Shown: positions 16,861 to 26,642, counted from the first letter of the stretch. The stretch is DNA of 64,000 bases from Thiobacillus sp. (GCA_030692355.1 JAUYCF010000083.1:1-64000); one strand, 5' to 3'. Numbers and translations: made by a program. The notes: a model not told the origin generated them from the letters alone.

Positions 16861-17253
16861 ATATTACGCACCCTTCTGATTGCAACCGCCCTGCTGGCCG
16901 CCTCCGGCACCGCCATCGCCCGCGGCGACTATGGCCACGGCCGCGTGGTCTCGGTCGAACCGCACTTCACCATTTCGTTCGGCACCCGCCACCATGACGG
17001 TTTCCGCGTGCTGGTCGAGTCCGGCGGCAGCCGTTACTGGACGCATACCCCGTACCGTCCAGGTCCTGTCATCGTGCTGCCGCCTCCGCACCGGGTGACG
17101 CATGTGCGGCATTACCGCGAGTACGCTTACCGGGAATACGATCGTGGCTGGGATGATCGCCGCGGCCGGAAAGACCACCGCGATGACTGGCGCGACGATC
17201 GACATGAGCATCGCAACGACCGTCGCGACCACCGCCGCCACGGGCGCGACTAG
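16861..17253 (+). CDS. exported protein with His/Asp/Arg-rich tail, apparent ATA start
   Basis: Open frame of 130 residues encoding a good signal peptide (LRTLLIATALLAASGTAIA) and a mature region GDYGHGRVVSVEPHFTISFG. A low-complexity charged tail of about 35 residues, rich in Asp, Arg and His, closes the protein. The signal peptide begins immediately after ATA at 16861, which lies 8 bases from AGGAG (16848-16852). No ATG, GTG or TTG occurs in frame upstream. The next conventional start, GTG 16945, would delete the signal peptide. ATA may be a rare start, a mutated ATG, or a sequencing error. Third in the run of exported proteins. Confidence 0.65.
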   Translation: MLRTLLIATALLAASGTAIARGDYGHGRVVSVEPHFTISFGTRHHDGFRVLVESGGSRYWTHTPYRPGPVIVLPPPHRVTHVRHYREYAYREYDRGWDDRRGRKDHRDDWRDDRHEHRNDRRDHRRHGRD

Positions 17254-17260
17254 ACAGGCG

Positions 17261-17286
17261 ATGGGCCCGGGGTTTCCCGGGCCCAT
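17261..17286. terminator. bidirectional hairpin terminator
   Basis: Perfect 11-bp stem (17261-17271 with 17276-17286) and GTTT loop, placed between the convergent ends of the exported-protein run (17253) and the ferredoxin reductase gene (17313). The following T content is modest. Confidence 0.7.
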
Positions 17287-17312
17287 TCGTTGTTCAAACG
17301 GCCCGGGGGCGA

Positions 17313-18059
17313 TTACCCGTGATGCACGACGAACGCGACTTCGGTGGTGAAGTTGCCGACACCGCGATGGCTGGTCGGGGTCCAGCCTGAATCCTTGAGG
17401 TGGTGCGTCAGCTCGCGCGTCATCGCCGGGTTGCCGCAAACCATCACGCGGTCCCGTTCGGGGTCCGCTGCGGGCAAGCCAAGGCGTTGCGACAGCGCGC
17501 CGGAACGGAACAGGTCGCCGCCGCGTTCGGGAACAGGGAAAGGCTCGCGCGTCACCGTCGGCACGTAATAAAGCTGGGGGTTGTCCAGCGATTCGATCTC
17601 GTCGCGGTAGGCCAGTTCGGCGACTGTGCGCACCGAATGCACCAGCACCACGTTCTCAAAACGAGCATAGAGTTCGGGATCGCGAATCAGGCTCATGAAC
17701 GGCGCCAGCCCGGTGCCGGTGGCCAGCAGGTACAGCGTGCGTCCCGGCAACACATGATTGAGCGTGAGCGAGCCGGTGGCCTTGCTGTTGACCCACACGT
17801 TGTCGCCGGGGCGGATGCGAACCAGCTGACTGGTCAGCGGCCCGTCCGGCACGTGGATGCTGAGAAACTCAAGATGATCGCGGTCGGCGGTGGAGACGAT
17901 TGAATACGCGCGCGCCACCAGCCGGCCTTCGCGCTTCAAGCCGATGGTGACGAATTCGCCGTTCTCGAAGGCAAAATCCTGCGGCCGGCTGAGCGTGAAG
18001 CTGAAGGTCTTGTCCGACCACGGCCGCACCGACTGCACGGTTTGTTCGCTGTAAGGCAT
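17313..18059 (-). CDS. fpr: ferredoxin--NADP(+) reductase
   Basis: FAD-dependent reductase of 248 residues that exchanges electrons between NADPH and ferredoxin or flavodoxin. The FAD-binding RAYSIVSTADRDHLEFLSI, the NADP-binding LLATGTGLAPFMSLIRD and VMVCGNPAMTRE, and the C-terminal end GVGNFTTEVAFVVHHG are all typical of subclass II (Fpr) enzymes. ATG 18059 has GGAG 6 bases upstream, better placed than the ATG at 18071. It lies 88 bp downstream of rtcB on the same strand. A functional link with RNA repair is not evident. Confidence 0.93.
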   Translation of the reverse strand: MPYSEQTVQSVRPWSDKTFSFTLSRPQDFAFENGEFVTIGLKREGRLVARAYSIVSTADRDHLEFLSIHVPDGPLTSQLVRIRPGDNVWVNSKATGSLTLNHVLPGRTLYLLATGTGLAPFMSLIRDPELYARFENVVLVHSVRTVAELAYRDEIESLDNPQLYYVPTVTREPFPVPERGGDLFRSGALSQRLGLPAADPERDRVMVCGNPAMTRELTHHLKDSGWTPTSHRGVGNFTTEVAFVVHHG

Positions 18060-18147
18060 GGGGCACTCCATTTTCCATTTGCGACTGCTGCGCCGCATTC
18101 GATCGATTTGACGCCGCAAACAAGCCACAGTTCCAACGAGGCGCCAT

Positions 18148-19578
18148 TCAGCCCTTGATGCAGACCAGCGGCTTCAGCTTGGCCACCTTGCGCGCCAGGC
18201 CGGCGCGCTCGGCCGCCTCCACCACCGCGCCGACGTCCTTGTAGGCGCCGGGGGCTTCTTCCGCCACGCCCCGCAGCGAGGGGCTGCGGATCAGGATGCC
18301 CTGGCTGGCGAGTTCGTCCACCAGTGCCCGGCCACGCCACTGGCGGGTGGCCTGGTGGCGGCTCATGGCGCGCCCGGCGCCGTGGCAGGCGGAACTGAAG
18401 GCGCGCGTCATGCCTTCCTCGCTGCCGACAAGAATGTAGGACGCAGTGCCCATGCTGCCGCCGATCAGCACCGGCTGGCCGATATCGCGCAGGTCGCCGG
18501 GCAGACTCGGATGGCCCGGGCCGAAGGCGCGCGTTGCACCCTTGCGATGCACATACAGGCGGCGCGTCTGGCCGCCGACCGTATGCCATTCTTCCTTGCA
18601 GGTGTTGTGCGAAACGTCGTAGATCAGGGTGAGGCGGGTTCCCGGAACGAGGTCGGCGAACACCTTGCGGGTGAGGTGGGTGATGACCTGGCGGTTGGCC
18701 AGGGCGCAGTTGACCGCCGCGCGCATGGCGCCGAGGTAGGCCTGGCCGACAGGCGAGTGGATGGGCGCGCAGGCGAGTTCGCGGTCGGGCAGCTCGATGC
18801 CGTACCCCGGTGCGGCGATCACCATCCGCTTGAGGAATTCGGTGCCGATCTGGTGCCCCAGCCCGCGCGATCCGCAATGAATGCTGACCACCACTTCGCC
18901 CTGGCGCAGGCGAAAACGCTCGGCCGCCTTGATATCGTAGATCTCGACGATTTCCTGCAGTTCGAGGTAATGGTTGCCGGAACCGAGGGTGCCGATCTCG
19001 TCGCGCTGGCGGCGCTTGGCCTGCTCGGACACCTGGCCCGGCTCGGCGCCGGCCATGCAGCCATGCTCCTCGATGCGATCCAGATCGGCCTCGCTGCCGT
19101 AGCCCTGCTCGACCGCCCAGCGCGCGCCGCCGCGCAGCATCGCGTCCATCTCACCGGCGTCGAGGCGCAACTGGCCGGTGCTGCCGACGCCGGCCGGAAT
19201 GTGGGTGAACAGGCGGTCGGCCAGACGCTGCTTGAGCGGCGCGATCTCTGTCGCCGTAAGCCCGGTATGCAGGGTGCGCACGCCGCAGGAAATATCGAAC
19301 CCCACCCCGCCGGCCGACACCACGCCGCCCTCCTCGGCATCGAACGCCGCCACCCCGCCGATCGGGAAGCCGTAGCCCCAGTGCGCGTCGGGCATGGCGT
19401 AGGCAGCCTGGACGATGCCCGGCAGCATGGCGACGTTGGTGATCTGCTCATGGACCTTGTCGTCCATTTCGGCGATCAATGCCCGATCAGCATAGATCAC
19501 CGCCGGCACCCGCATTTTTCCGGATGGCGCGATATGCCATTCGAAATCCGACACCTGCTTGAGCTGTTCAGTGTTCAT
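18148..19578 (-). CDS. rtcB: RNA-splicing ligase RtcB
   Basis: GTP- and Mn-dependent RNA ligase (476 residues) that joins 2',3'-cyclic phosphate or 3'-phosphate ends to 5'-hydroxyl ends. The metal-site motif GVGFDISCGVR with Cys98, the histidine-rich SIHCGSRGLGHQ, LIYDVSHNTCKEE and the C-terminal SLRGVAEEAPGAYKDV define the family. It is immediately downstream of an archease gene (3-bp gap), so ligase and activator are co-expressed. There is no RtcA cyclase or RtcR activator nearby, and I see no sigma-54 site upstream of archease. Confidence 0.97.
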   Translation of the reverse strand: MNTEQLKQVSDFEWHIAPSGKMRVPAVIYADRALIAEMDDKVHEQITNVAMLPGIVQAAYAMPDAHWGYGFPIGGVAAFDAEEGGVVSAGGVGFDISCGVRTLHTGLTATEIAPLKQRLADRLFTHIPAGVGSTGQLRLDAGEMDAMLRGGARWAVEQGYGSEADLDRIEEHGCMAGAEPGQVSEQAKRRQRDEIGTLGSGNHYLELQEIVEIYDIKAAERFRLRQGEVVVSIHCGSRGLGHQIGTEFLKRMVIAAPGYGIELPDRELACAPIHSPVGQAYLGAMRAAVNCALANRQVITHLTRKVFADLVPGTRLTLIYDVSHNTCKEEWHTVGGQTRRLYVHRKGATRAFGPGHPSLPGDLRDIGQPVLIGGSMGTASYILVGSEEGMTRAFSSACHGAGRAMSRHQATRQWRGRALVDELASQGILIRSPSLRGVAEEAPGAYKDVGAVVEAAERAGLARKVAKLKPLVCIKG

Positions 19579-19581
19579 TCT

Positions 19582-20004
19582 TCAAACGTCCACCACGCAT
19601 TGGGCCAGCCATTCCCCGGACTCGCCCTTCTCCACTTTCAGCTCAGTATAGGTGGCGCCCTTGATCTCCACGGCCGGTTGGTGCTTCTCAACGTCAACGG
19701 CTTCGCCCCACGCAGTGGCATGCAGGCAATGCCCGTCCAGGCTGACTTCAAAGCGGCTGAACAGCATGTGGCGCGCCGCCATCTCGAGGATCAGCGCATT
19801 GAGCCAGTCGACCAGCAACAATTCATTGTCCGGCGCCTCGCTGTCGATACCGACTGCCATCGCCGGCGCCACACTGGCCGGATCGGTCACCACGGCGGTC
19901 ATCGCCAGTGCCGCCTGCTCGAAGGCCGCCGCCAGGGCGGGGCCGACGCCGCGCACGCCCATGTCGGCCTGGTGCGGAAAATGCTCCCATCGCGCTGCAA
20001 TCAT
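19582..20004 (-). CDS. archease, RtcB-activating protein
   Basis: Archease, 140 residues, a small metal-binding protein that accelerates guanylylation and turnover of RtcB. Family marks are [17 protein letters not shown] at the N-terminus, with the acidic residue and histidines of the metal site. [19 protein letters not shown] follows, and [12 protein letters not shown] lies near the C-terminus. The gene directly precedes rtcB with 3 bp between them. Archease next to RtcB is common in archaea and found in scattered bacteria. Start ATG 20004 matches the family N-terminus. Confidence 0.93.
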   Translation of the reverse strand: MIAARWEHFPHQADMGVRGVGPALAAAFEQAALAMTAVVTDPASVAPAMAVGIDSEAPDNELLLVDWLNALILEMAARHMLFSRFEVSLDGHCLHATAWGEAVDVEKHQPAVEIKGATYTELKVEKGESGEWLAQCVVDV

Positions 20005-20049
20005 GTGACGTCTCCCGCTCCGGGCTGGAATGCGTGAAAGGCGCCCGGC

Positions 20050-20466
20050 TCAGTCGGTGATGTCCTCAAGAACGTCCACCACCACGCGGGTACGGGTATT
20101 CATGATCGCCACGTCGGTGCCGATGATGACGCGCACATACTCGGGCGGCAGGCGCGAAAGGCGTTGATCCAGCGCATAAGGGAGGTAGCGCCATTGCGCG
20201 TCCTCGTGAATCGGCTGGTTGGGTCTTGCCCGCCAGGCATGGCCGGGCGGAAGCCGGCCCTTCCTGACCTGGCCGGGCGGGAATTTCTGGTAGCGTGGCG
20301 CGTAATAGTCGCCAATCAGGCGGCGGTCAAGATCGGTAAACATCACCATCGCCGAGTAGTGCGGGTCGCGCACCGCGACCTCGCCATAACGCGGGCCGGT
20401 CTCGCAGCCAACCAGGGCAGGCGTCAAGACGGCAGCCAGCAGGACAACAGGCCATCCGGATTTCAT
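20050..20466 (-). CDS. putative lipoprotein
   Basis: A 138-residue protein with a lipoprotein signal peptide (hydrophobic core about 5-18) and lipobox LVGC, Cys near residue 21. The mature part contains FTDLDRRLIGDYYAPRY and a basic LPPGHAWRARP stretch. Near the C-terminus IIGTDVAIMNTRTRVVVDVLEDI resembles RcnB-like or DUF1236-like periplasmic proteins only loosely. No enzyme motif. Start ATG 20466 is where the signal peptide begins. It lies 45 bp upstream of archease on the same strand, but shared function is not suggested. Confidence 0.75.
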   Translation of the reverse strand: MKSGWPVVLLAAVLTPALVGCETGPRYGEVAVRDPHYSAMVMFTDLDRRLIGDYYAPRYQKFPPGQVRKGRLPPGHAWRARPNQPIHEDAQWRYLPYALDQRLSRLPPEYVRVIIGTDVAIMNTRTRVVVDVLEDITD

Positions 20467-20578
20467 GGATACACTCCTCTTGAAAATCAGATCGATAAGC
20501 AAACCTCTTTTCAAGGATAGACGCCTATGGACGTTGTACAGGGACTGCGCCCACGGCGCCGCCGAGCCGCCGGCCCGC

Positions 20579-21808
20579 TTACGGCTTGTCCGTCCGGGGC
20601 CGATCGCGCCATGCCGCCACCGCGGCCGCCCGCGCCTGGAAGATGGCCTCCCGGATGCGCGCCGGGTCGGCGTTGCGCGCCACCCCGGCGGCATCGATCG
20701 CCTGCGCGGCCTGCAGCGCCTGCCGCAGGTAATCCGGCTCGGGGAAAGGCTTGTCCGGGTAGCCCGGCCGGCCGCGGAAATCGCACTCGCAGGCCTGCAG
20801 GAATTCCTCGAAGCGCTCGGGGCGGCGGAAGGCGTCGAGCCGTTCCAGCAGTTCGACGATGGTGCCGGGGCGCAATTCCAGCGCGCGGTGCACGGTGCCG
20901 TGATCACGCGCCACCACAACGGCGAGATCGCGGCAGTCGGCAGGCACGCGGATGCGTTCGCAGAGCGTGCGCACCAGATCGACGCCTCTCGCTTCGTGGT
21001 CGTGGTGCCGGGGCCAGAGTCCAGGGGGGGTGACGCCCTTACCGAGGTCGTGGGTCAAGGCTGCGAAGCGCACCGGCAGGCTGAAACCCTGCCGCGCCGC
21101 CCAGTCGACGACCAGCATGGCATGCACGCCGGTATCGATTTCGGGATGGTGCTCGGGCGGCTGCGGCACACCGAACAGGCGGTCGATTTCGGGAAACAGC
21201 CGGGCCAGCGCGCCGCAATCGCGCAGCACCTGGAACATGCGCGACGGCTGCGCGTCCATCAGGCCGCGCGCGATTTCCTGCCACACCCGTTCGGGCACCA
21301 GCGCGTCGACTTCGCCGTTGTCCACCATCAGCTGCATCAGCGCATTGGTTTCCGGCGCCACGGCAAAGTCGGTAAAGCGGGCGGCAAAACGCGCCACTCT
21401 TAGAATTCGAACAGGGTCTTCGGCAAAGGCTGCGCTGACGTGGCGGAAGGTTTTGGCGGCCAGGTCGCGCTGGCCGCCGCAGGGGTCGATCAGGGCGCCG
21501 GTCTCGTCCTCGGCCATCGCGTTGATGGTGAGGTCGCGCCGCAGCAAGTCCTCTTCCAGCGTGACTTCCGGCGCGGCATACACCTTGAATCCCTTGTAGC
21601 CGTGGCCGGACTTGCGCTCGGTGCGCGCCAGCGCGTATTCCTCATGGGTTTGCGGGTGCAGAAAGACGGGGAAATCCTTGCCGACCGGCTGAAAACCCAG
21701 CGCCAGCATCTCGTCGGGGGTGGCGCCGACGACGACGAAGTCGCGGTCGGCCACCGGCAGCCCCAGCAAGCGGTCGCGCACGGCGCCGCCGACGATGTAG
21801 GTTTTCAT
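20579..21808 (-). CDS. cca: multifunctional CCA-adding tRNA nucleotidyltransferase
   Basis: Class II CCA-adding enzyme of 409 residues that builds or repairs the tRNA 3' CCA end. The N-terminal nucleotidyltransferase motif [25 protein letters not shown] has the catalytic DRD carboxylates. [15 protein letters not shown] and the [16 protein letters not shown] segment follow. A C-terminal HD-type domain ([11 protein letters not shown] and HHDHEARG) indicates the gammaproteobacterial/betaproteobacterial form with extra phosphohydrolase activity. It is 15 bp downstream of the NDUFA9-like gene. Confidence 0.97.
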   Translation of the reverse strand: MKTYIVGGAVRDRLLGLPVADRDFVVVGATPDEMLALGFQPVGKDFPVFLHPQTHEEYALARTERKSGHGYKGFKVYAAPEVTLEEDLLRRDLTINAMAEDETGALIDPCGGQRDLAAKTFRHVSAAFAEDPVRILRVARFAARFTDFAVAPETNALMQLMVDNGEVDALVPERVWQEIARGLMDAQPSRMFQVLRDCGALARLFPEIDRLFGVPQPPEHHPEIDTGVHAMLVVDWAARQGFSLPVRFAALTHDLGKGVTPPGLWPRHHDHEARGVDLVRTLCERIRVPADCRDLAVVVARDHGTVHRALELRPGTIVELLERLDAFRRPERFEEFLQACECDFRGRPGYPDKPFPEPDYLRQALQAAQAIDAAGVARNADPARIREAIFQARAAAVAAWRDRPRTDKP

Positions 21809-21823
21809 GGCGGCACGGCGTCC

Positions 21824-22861
21824 TCAACGACGGGCGTTTTCGCGGTAGCCCTCGTACCGCGCGCGCGGCGTGTCGGCGCGCAGGTATTCCGGCGCGATGG
21901 CTTCGAGCGCAGCCGGCTGGAAATCAAACACCGACGGCCAGCCGCCGCTGCAGACGTTATCCACGCACATGGCGAAGAAATTGTCGCGCGTCATCAGTTT
22001 TTTGCCGGGCTTGAATTCCATTGCCCAGGCCTGCAGGTAGGAAAGCAGATCCCCCAGCGGAACGATTCTGCGTGGCTTGCCGGTGACTTCGCCCACGTAG
22101 CGCACCAGCTCCTGCAGGGTATAGACCTTGGGGCCGCACAGGTCGTAGGTCTGGCCGTAGGTCGCGGGGTTGTCGAGGCTGTCGGCATAGGCGCGGGCGA
22201 CGTCGTCCACGTGCACCGGGGCAAAGCGCGCGCCGGCACTCGCCAGCGGCAGCATCGGGAAAACCTTGAGCAGGCGGGCGAACATCGACAGAAAGGAGTC
22301 GCCGCGGCCGAAGATCACCGACGGCCGGAAGATCGTGACATCGAGCCCGTAGCCGTGGATAAACTTGGGGCCGTTTAAATACCAGTTTTCGTGCTCGATG
22401 TGCTGCATCCCGGCCTCGCGCACCAGCGCCTCGCCGATGCCCTTGGAACGCTGGTAGGCCGAGCGCGAATTGGGGTTGGCGCCGAGTGCGCTCATGTGCA
22501 GCAGGCGGTGCACGCCCGCCTCGCCGCAGGCGTGGACGACCTTGCGCGGCAGTTCGATATGGGCTTTCTGGAAGTCGCCGCGGCGGGCGCCCGGCAGGTC
22601 GACGCGGCCGACCTTGTTTTCGTGCAGGATGCCGACCAGATTGATGACCGCATCCATGCCGCGGAAGTGGCGGATGAGTTCCTGCCGGTCATGCACGTCG
22701 GCCTCGATCACCTCCACCGCGGGCAGCAGGATCAGGTCCTTGGCCGCTTCGCGGCGGCGGGAAAGCACGCGCACCTGGAGGCCGCGCGCGGCGAGCTGGC
22801 TGACGAGACGGCTGCCGACAAAGCCGGCCCCGCCGAGGATGCAGATGCGTTCAATTTTCAT
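21824..22861 (-). CDS. NDUFA9-like NAD(P)-binding SDR protein
   Basis: An extended short-chain-dehydrogenase-type protein, 345 residues, of the complex I NDUFA9 subunit-like family. The N-terminal Rossmann motif is ILGGAGFVGSRLVSQLA. DAVINLVGILHE, LHMSALGANPNSRSAYQRSKGIGE (with the YxxxK pair) and TIFRPSVIFGRGDSFL follow. In bacteria these proteins are usually annotated as epimerases of unknown substrate; the link to complex I is by homology only. Co-oriented with, and 15 bp upstream of, cca. Confidence 0.9.
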   Translation of the reverse strand: MKIERICILGGAGFVGSRLVSQLAARGLQVRVLSRRREAAKDLILLPAVEVIEADVHDRQELIRHFRGMDAVINLVGILHENKVGRVDLPGARRGDFQKAHIELPRKVVHACGEAGVHRLLHMSALGANPNSRSAYQRSKGIGEALVREAGMQHIEHENWYLNGPKFIHGYGLDVTIFRPSVIFGRGDSFLSMFARLLKVFPMLPLASAGARFAPVHVDDVARAYADSLDNPATYGQTYDLCGPKVYTLQELVRYVGEVTGKPRRIVPLGDLLSYLQAWAMEFKPGKKLMTRDNFFAMCVDNVCSGGWPSVFDFQPAALEAIAPEYLRADTPRARYEGYRENARR

Positions 22862-22930
22862 GGTGGGGTTGCTTCAAATATGAGGCGTTGCCGATTTTAG
22901 CCCGGATGTTTCGTCAATCGAGCATCCAGG

Positions 22931-24892
22931 CTAGTCGCCCGGCCGCTCGATTTCCAGCGCGGCGTCAGGGCCGGGGGCGGAATCTGCCGGGGTTTTGCGC
23001 GGCGGCACCGTGCCCAGCCGGTCTGTCAGCAGCACCGAGGGCTGGCCGAAACGCACGGCGTAATACATGGCGTTGCTCATCACCTTTTTGACGTAATCAC
23101 GCGTCTCGGCAAACGGAATCGACTCGATGTAGACCGCGGCTTCCATCGGCCGGGTGTCGCGCCAGCGCTGCGCGCGTCCCGGTCCGGCATTGTAGGCGGC
23201 GGTGGCGAGCACCGGAGAACCGTCCAGGCTGGTTTGAACGTGCTTGAGGTAATACGCGCCGAACTGGATGTTTTTTGCCGGATCCTGCATCTCGCGCGGA
23301 TGGAAGCGCTTGATGCCGAGCCGTTGCGCGATCCACGTGGCAGTGGCCGGCATGATCTGCATCAACCCGGACGCGCCGACGCTGGAACGCGCGACGTTGA
23401 TAAAGCGGCTTTCCTGCCGCATCAGGCCGAACACCCAGGCTTCGTCGAGCTCGTTTTCGCGCGCGGCCTTTTGCGCCAGTTCGCGGTAAGGCGCCAGAAA
23501 ACGCAATTCGAAATCGTGCAGCTCGCGGGTGCGCTCGGCGGTGTTGATGGCGCGGTCATACCATTCCATGCGCCGTGCCAGTTCGGCGGCTGCCAGCAGC
23601 TGGGTGTCGGAAAACGCCTGGATCGTCCAGTTCCACTCCTGGCTGGCGTCGCTGCGCAAGCCGAGTTCATACAGGGCCTGTGCGCGCGCAATACCAGGCT
23701 GGCGGGCAATGGCCGCGACGTCGTCGCCACCCGTCTTGATGTTGATGACCGGCGCCTGCATCACCGGGCCGAGCTCTTCCTGCGCCAGCTGGCCGTAGTA
23801 ATGATGCTCGCGCGCCAATGTTAGAAACAGCGGATTCGCCGCTGCGCGCTGGCCGGCGGCCTGCAAGGCGCGTGCGCGCCAGTAGCGCCAGACGGGCAGC
23901 GTGCGAGTGGCTTCGCCCATGCCCTCGATCGCCCGCTGCACGGCTGGCCAGTCCCCTGCGCGCAGTGCGGCGCGCGCCCACCATTCGCGCTGAAAATCGT
24001 TGGTCGCCGCCACACCGGCCTGCTGAAACCATCCCAGGGCAACCGCCTCATGGCGGCGCGCCGCCCAGGTGGCGAGATGCGCCCAAGCCGCTTGCAGCTC
24101 CTCCGCGGTGAACTGCGGCGCCCACTTCCGCAACGCCTGCACCGCCTCGCTGGAACTGCGCCGGGCAAGCCGGTCGAGCGCATAGAGCGCGATTTCGCGG
24201 TCGCCGCGCTTGCCGGAATCAAGCTGGCCGGGGCTCAGCACGCGTCCGGGATCGCGGCTGGCCTGATCGAACAGCACCGCGGCCGGACGCAGCTCTGCCG
24301 GCAGGGCATTGGCCGCCGTCCTGGCGACGCCGGGGTTGCCCGCATCCAGCGCCAGCCGGATGCGCCGCCAGACGTCTTCCCGGCCGATCAATCCGGCCCC
24401 GATCAGCTGCTCGAACAAGGGCGTGCAGGCCGACGGCATATCGCGCCCGGTGAACCACAAAGCCACCGCCTCGCGCAAATGGCTGCGATTGCCCAACGCC
24501 CATTCGGCACGGTAGGCATAACACTGGTGCGCGGTATCGGGTTTGACGAGGCGCGGGTACTCGGCCAGATAGGCCGGCCACGCCTCACGCGCGCCAAGCG
24601 ATTTCAGCCAGTCGGCGCGCAGCGCTTCGGCCATGCGGCTGCCGGGATGGCGCGCCAGAAAATCGGCAAGACGCGCATCTTCGGAGCGGCTTGCCAGCAT
24701 CAGGCGCCAGTATTCGACATAGGGCGCCAGCACATGATCGGCCGGAACGCCGCGTGCGGCCTGTTCCAGCGTTGCCAGCTTGCGCGCGGCAAACGCCTGC
24801 TGCGCCTGCAGCACGGCAGTGTCGCCCGGGGCCGCCTGGACGGCTGCCGCAGACAATGCGCCCAGCAGTAAAAAAACGAAGATTCGAAGCAT
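22931..24892 (-). CDS. slt: soluble lytic murein transglycosylase
   Basis: Slt70-like exported transglycosylase of 653 residues that cleaves peptidoglycan to 1,6-anhydro-muropeptides. The signal peptide occupies about residues 1-23 (LRIFVFLLLGALSAAAVQA). A long alpha-superhelical region follows, and a C-terminal SLT domain holds the catalytic Glu in MRQESRF followed by GASGLMQIMPATA and ATAAYNAGPGRAQRW. ATG 24892 opens directly into the signal peptide, so it is preferred to the start at 24919. The gene precedes the NDUFA9-like gene, with 69 bp between them. Confidence 0.95.
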   Translation of the reverse strand: MLRIFVFLLLGALSAAAVQAAPGDTAVLQAQQAFAARKLATLEQAARGVPADHVLAPYVEYWRLMLASRSEDARLADFLARHPGSRMAEALRADWLKSLGAREAWPAYLAEYPRLVKPDTAHQCYAYRAEWALGNRSHLREAVALWFTGRDMPSACTPLFEQLIGAGLIGREDVWRRIRLALDAGNPGVARTAANALPAELRPAAVLFDQASRDPGRVLSPGQLDSGKRGDREIALYALDRLARRSSSEAVQALRKWAPQFTAEELQAAWAHLATWAARRHEAVALGWFQQAGVAATNDFQREWWARAALRAGDWPAVQRAIEGMGEATRTLPVWRYWRARALQAAGQRAAANPLFLTLAREHHYYGQLAQEELGPVMQAPVINIKTGGDDVAAIARQPGIARAQALYELGLRSDASQEWNWTIQAFSDTQLLAAAELARRMEWYDRAINTAERTRELHDFELRFLAPYRELAQKAARENELDEAWVFGLMRQESRFINVARSSVGASGLMQIMPATATWIAQRLGIKRFHPREMQDPAKNIQFGAYYLKHVQTSLDGSPVLATAAYNAGPGRAQRWRDTRPMEAAVYIESIPFAETRDYVKKVMSNAMYYAVRFGQPSVLLTDRLGTVPPRKTPADSAPGPDAALEIERPGD

Positions 24893-25044
24893 GATGCGAG
24901 AGTAGCATGCAGCCCGCACACACCGCCCGAGCGAAATTCACCCTGGCAACAGCAAGGTTTAGTTCGGTGCCCCGTGCGCCGAGCACGCGCCATACCCCAC
25001 CCACAGCCTGCTCGGCATCAACACCTGCGGCCTGAAGAAATAAA

Positions 25045-26562
25045 TCAGGCCAGGAACAGCTTGTAGGCCGGATTGCGGGACTCGTCCCAATACCGGTAGC
25101 CCAGCCCGTCCAGAAATTTCTGGAAGCCGGGCTTTTCCTTTTCCGGCACCTGAATGCCGACCAGGATGCGGCCGTAGTCCGCGCCGTGGTTGCGGTAGTG
25201 GAACAGGCTGATGTTCCAGCCGCGGCTCATGCTTTCCAGAAATTGCATCAGCGCACCGGGGCGCTCGGGAAATTCGAAGCGGTACAGCACTTCATTCACC
25301 GCCTCCGGCGCGCGCCCGCCGACCAGGTGGCGAATGTGCAGCTTGGCCATTTCATTGTCGGTGAGATCGAGCGCTTCCAGCCCATGGCGCTGCAACAGCT
25401 CGACCACGCGCGCGCCCTCTCCCGCTCCCGGCACCGACAGGCCGACGAACACGCGCGCCGTTTTTGGATCGGAATAGCGGTAGTTGAATTCGGTGATGTT
25501 GCGCGCGCCCAAGAGGCCGCAGAAGGTCTTGAAGCTGCCAGGCGTCTCGGGAATGGTCACCGCCAGCACCGCTTCCCGCTTCTCGCCGAGTTCGGCGCGT
25601 TCGGCAATATGGCGCAGGCGGTCGAAGTTCATGTTGGCGCCGCTCGCCACCGCGACCAGCGTCTTGCCCTTGAGCCGGTCGCCCGCGATCGCGGCTTTCA
25701 TCCCGGCAATCGACAGCGCGCCGGCCGGTTCCAGGATCGAGCGCGTGTCCTCGAACACGTCCTTGATCGCCGCGCAGATGGCGTCGTTGTTGACGCGAAT
25801 GATTTCGTCGACATACAGCTGCGCCAGCCGGAAGGTTTCCTTGCCGACTCTTTTCACCGCCACGCCGTCGGCAAAAATGCCCACGCGCGGCAGCGTGACG
25901 CGCTTGCCCTTGCACAGCGAGCGCGCCATGGCGTCGGCGTCCTCGGGCTCGACACCGATGATCCTGATTTCCGGCCGCAGCCGCTTGATGTAGGCCGCCA
26001 TGCCTGCGATCAGCCCGCCGCCGCCGACTGGAATGTAGACCGAGTGGATCGGGCCGGGATGCTGGCGCAGCAACTCCATCGCCACCGTGCCCTGCCCGGC
26101 GATTACGTCGGGGTCGTCGTAAGGGTGGACGAAAGTCGCTTTCGCTTCCTTGGCCAGCGTGGTGGCGTGGGCGCAGGCTTCGTCGTAATTGTCGCCGTGC
26201 AGGATCACCTGCGCGCCGCGCGCGACCACCGCGTCAACCTTGATTTTTGGGGTCGTCGCCGGCATCACGATGATCGCCGTCACCCCGAGCTTCTGCGCGG
26301 CCAGCGCCACCCCCTGCGCGTGATTGCCGGCCGAAGCTGCCACCACGCCGCGCGCAAGCTGGGCCTGCGTCAGCTTCGCCATCTTGTTGTAAGCCCCACG
26401 ACACTTGAACGAAAACACCGGCTGCAGGTCTTCGCGCTTCAGCAGAATCTGGTTGTTGAGACGCCGCGACAGATTGTGGGCCACGTCGAGCGGCGACTCG
26501 ATCGCCACATCGTAGACGCGCGAAGTGAGGATGCGTTCGAGATAATCGTCAGGTGGGCTCAT
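25045..26562 (-). CDS. ilvA: threonine ammonia-lyase, biosynthetic
   Basis: PLP-dependent threonine deaminase (505 residues), the first step from threonine to isoleucine, giving 2-oxobutanoate. The PLP lysine is Lys53 in VFSFKCRGAYNKM; the phosphate-binding glycine loop is VGGGGLIAGMAAYIK. Two C-terminal ACT-like regulatory repeats (about residues 330-505) mark the long, feedback-sensitive biosynthetic form rather than the catabolic enzyme. It is divergent from rpiA, with 80 bp between their starts. Confidence 0.97.
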   Translation of the reverse strand: MSPPDDYLERILTSRVYDVAIESPLDVAHNLSRRLNNQILLKREDLQPVFSFKCRGAYNKMAKLTQAQLARGVVAASAGNHAQGVALAAQKLGVTAIIVMPATTPKIKVDAVVARGAQVILHGDNYDEACAHATTLAKEAKATFVHPYDDPDVIAGQGTVAMELLRQHPGPIHSVYIPVGGGGLIAGMAAYIKRLRPEIRIIGVEPEDADAMARSLCKGKRVTLPRVGIFADGVAVKRVGKETFRLAQLYVDEIIRVNNDAICAAIKDVFEDTRSILEPAGALSIAGMKAAIAGDRLKGKTLVAVASGANMNFDRLRHIAERAELGEKREAVLAVTIPETPGSFKTFCGLLGARNITEFNYRYSDPKTARVFVGLSVPGAGEGARVVELLQRHGLEALDLTDNEMAKLHIRHLVGGRAPEAVNEVLYRFEFPERPGALMQFLESMSRGWNISLFHYRNHGADYGRILVGIQVPEKEKPGFQKFLDGLGYRYWDESRNPAYKLFLA

Positions 26563-26642
26563 GGCGGCGAAGGGTGCGGGGTTTGTAAAATTGGGGCGAT
26601 GCCGCTATCTTAGCCGGCTGCAACCCAATCGACGAAAACATC

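Noticed and set aside
25030-25052. Hairpin at the end of ilvA as a terminator
   Set aside because: Seven-base stem with a large loop overlapping the stop codon and no T-run on the minus strand.
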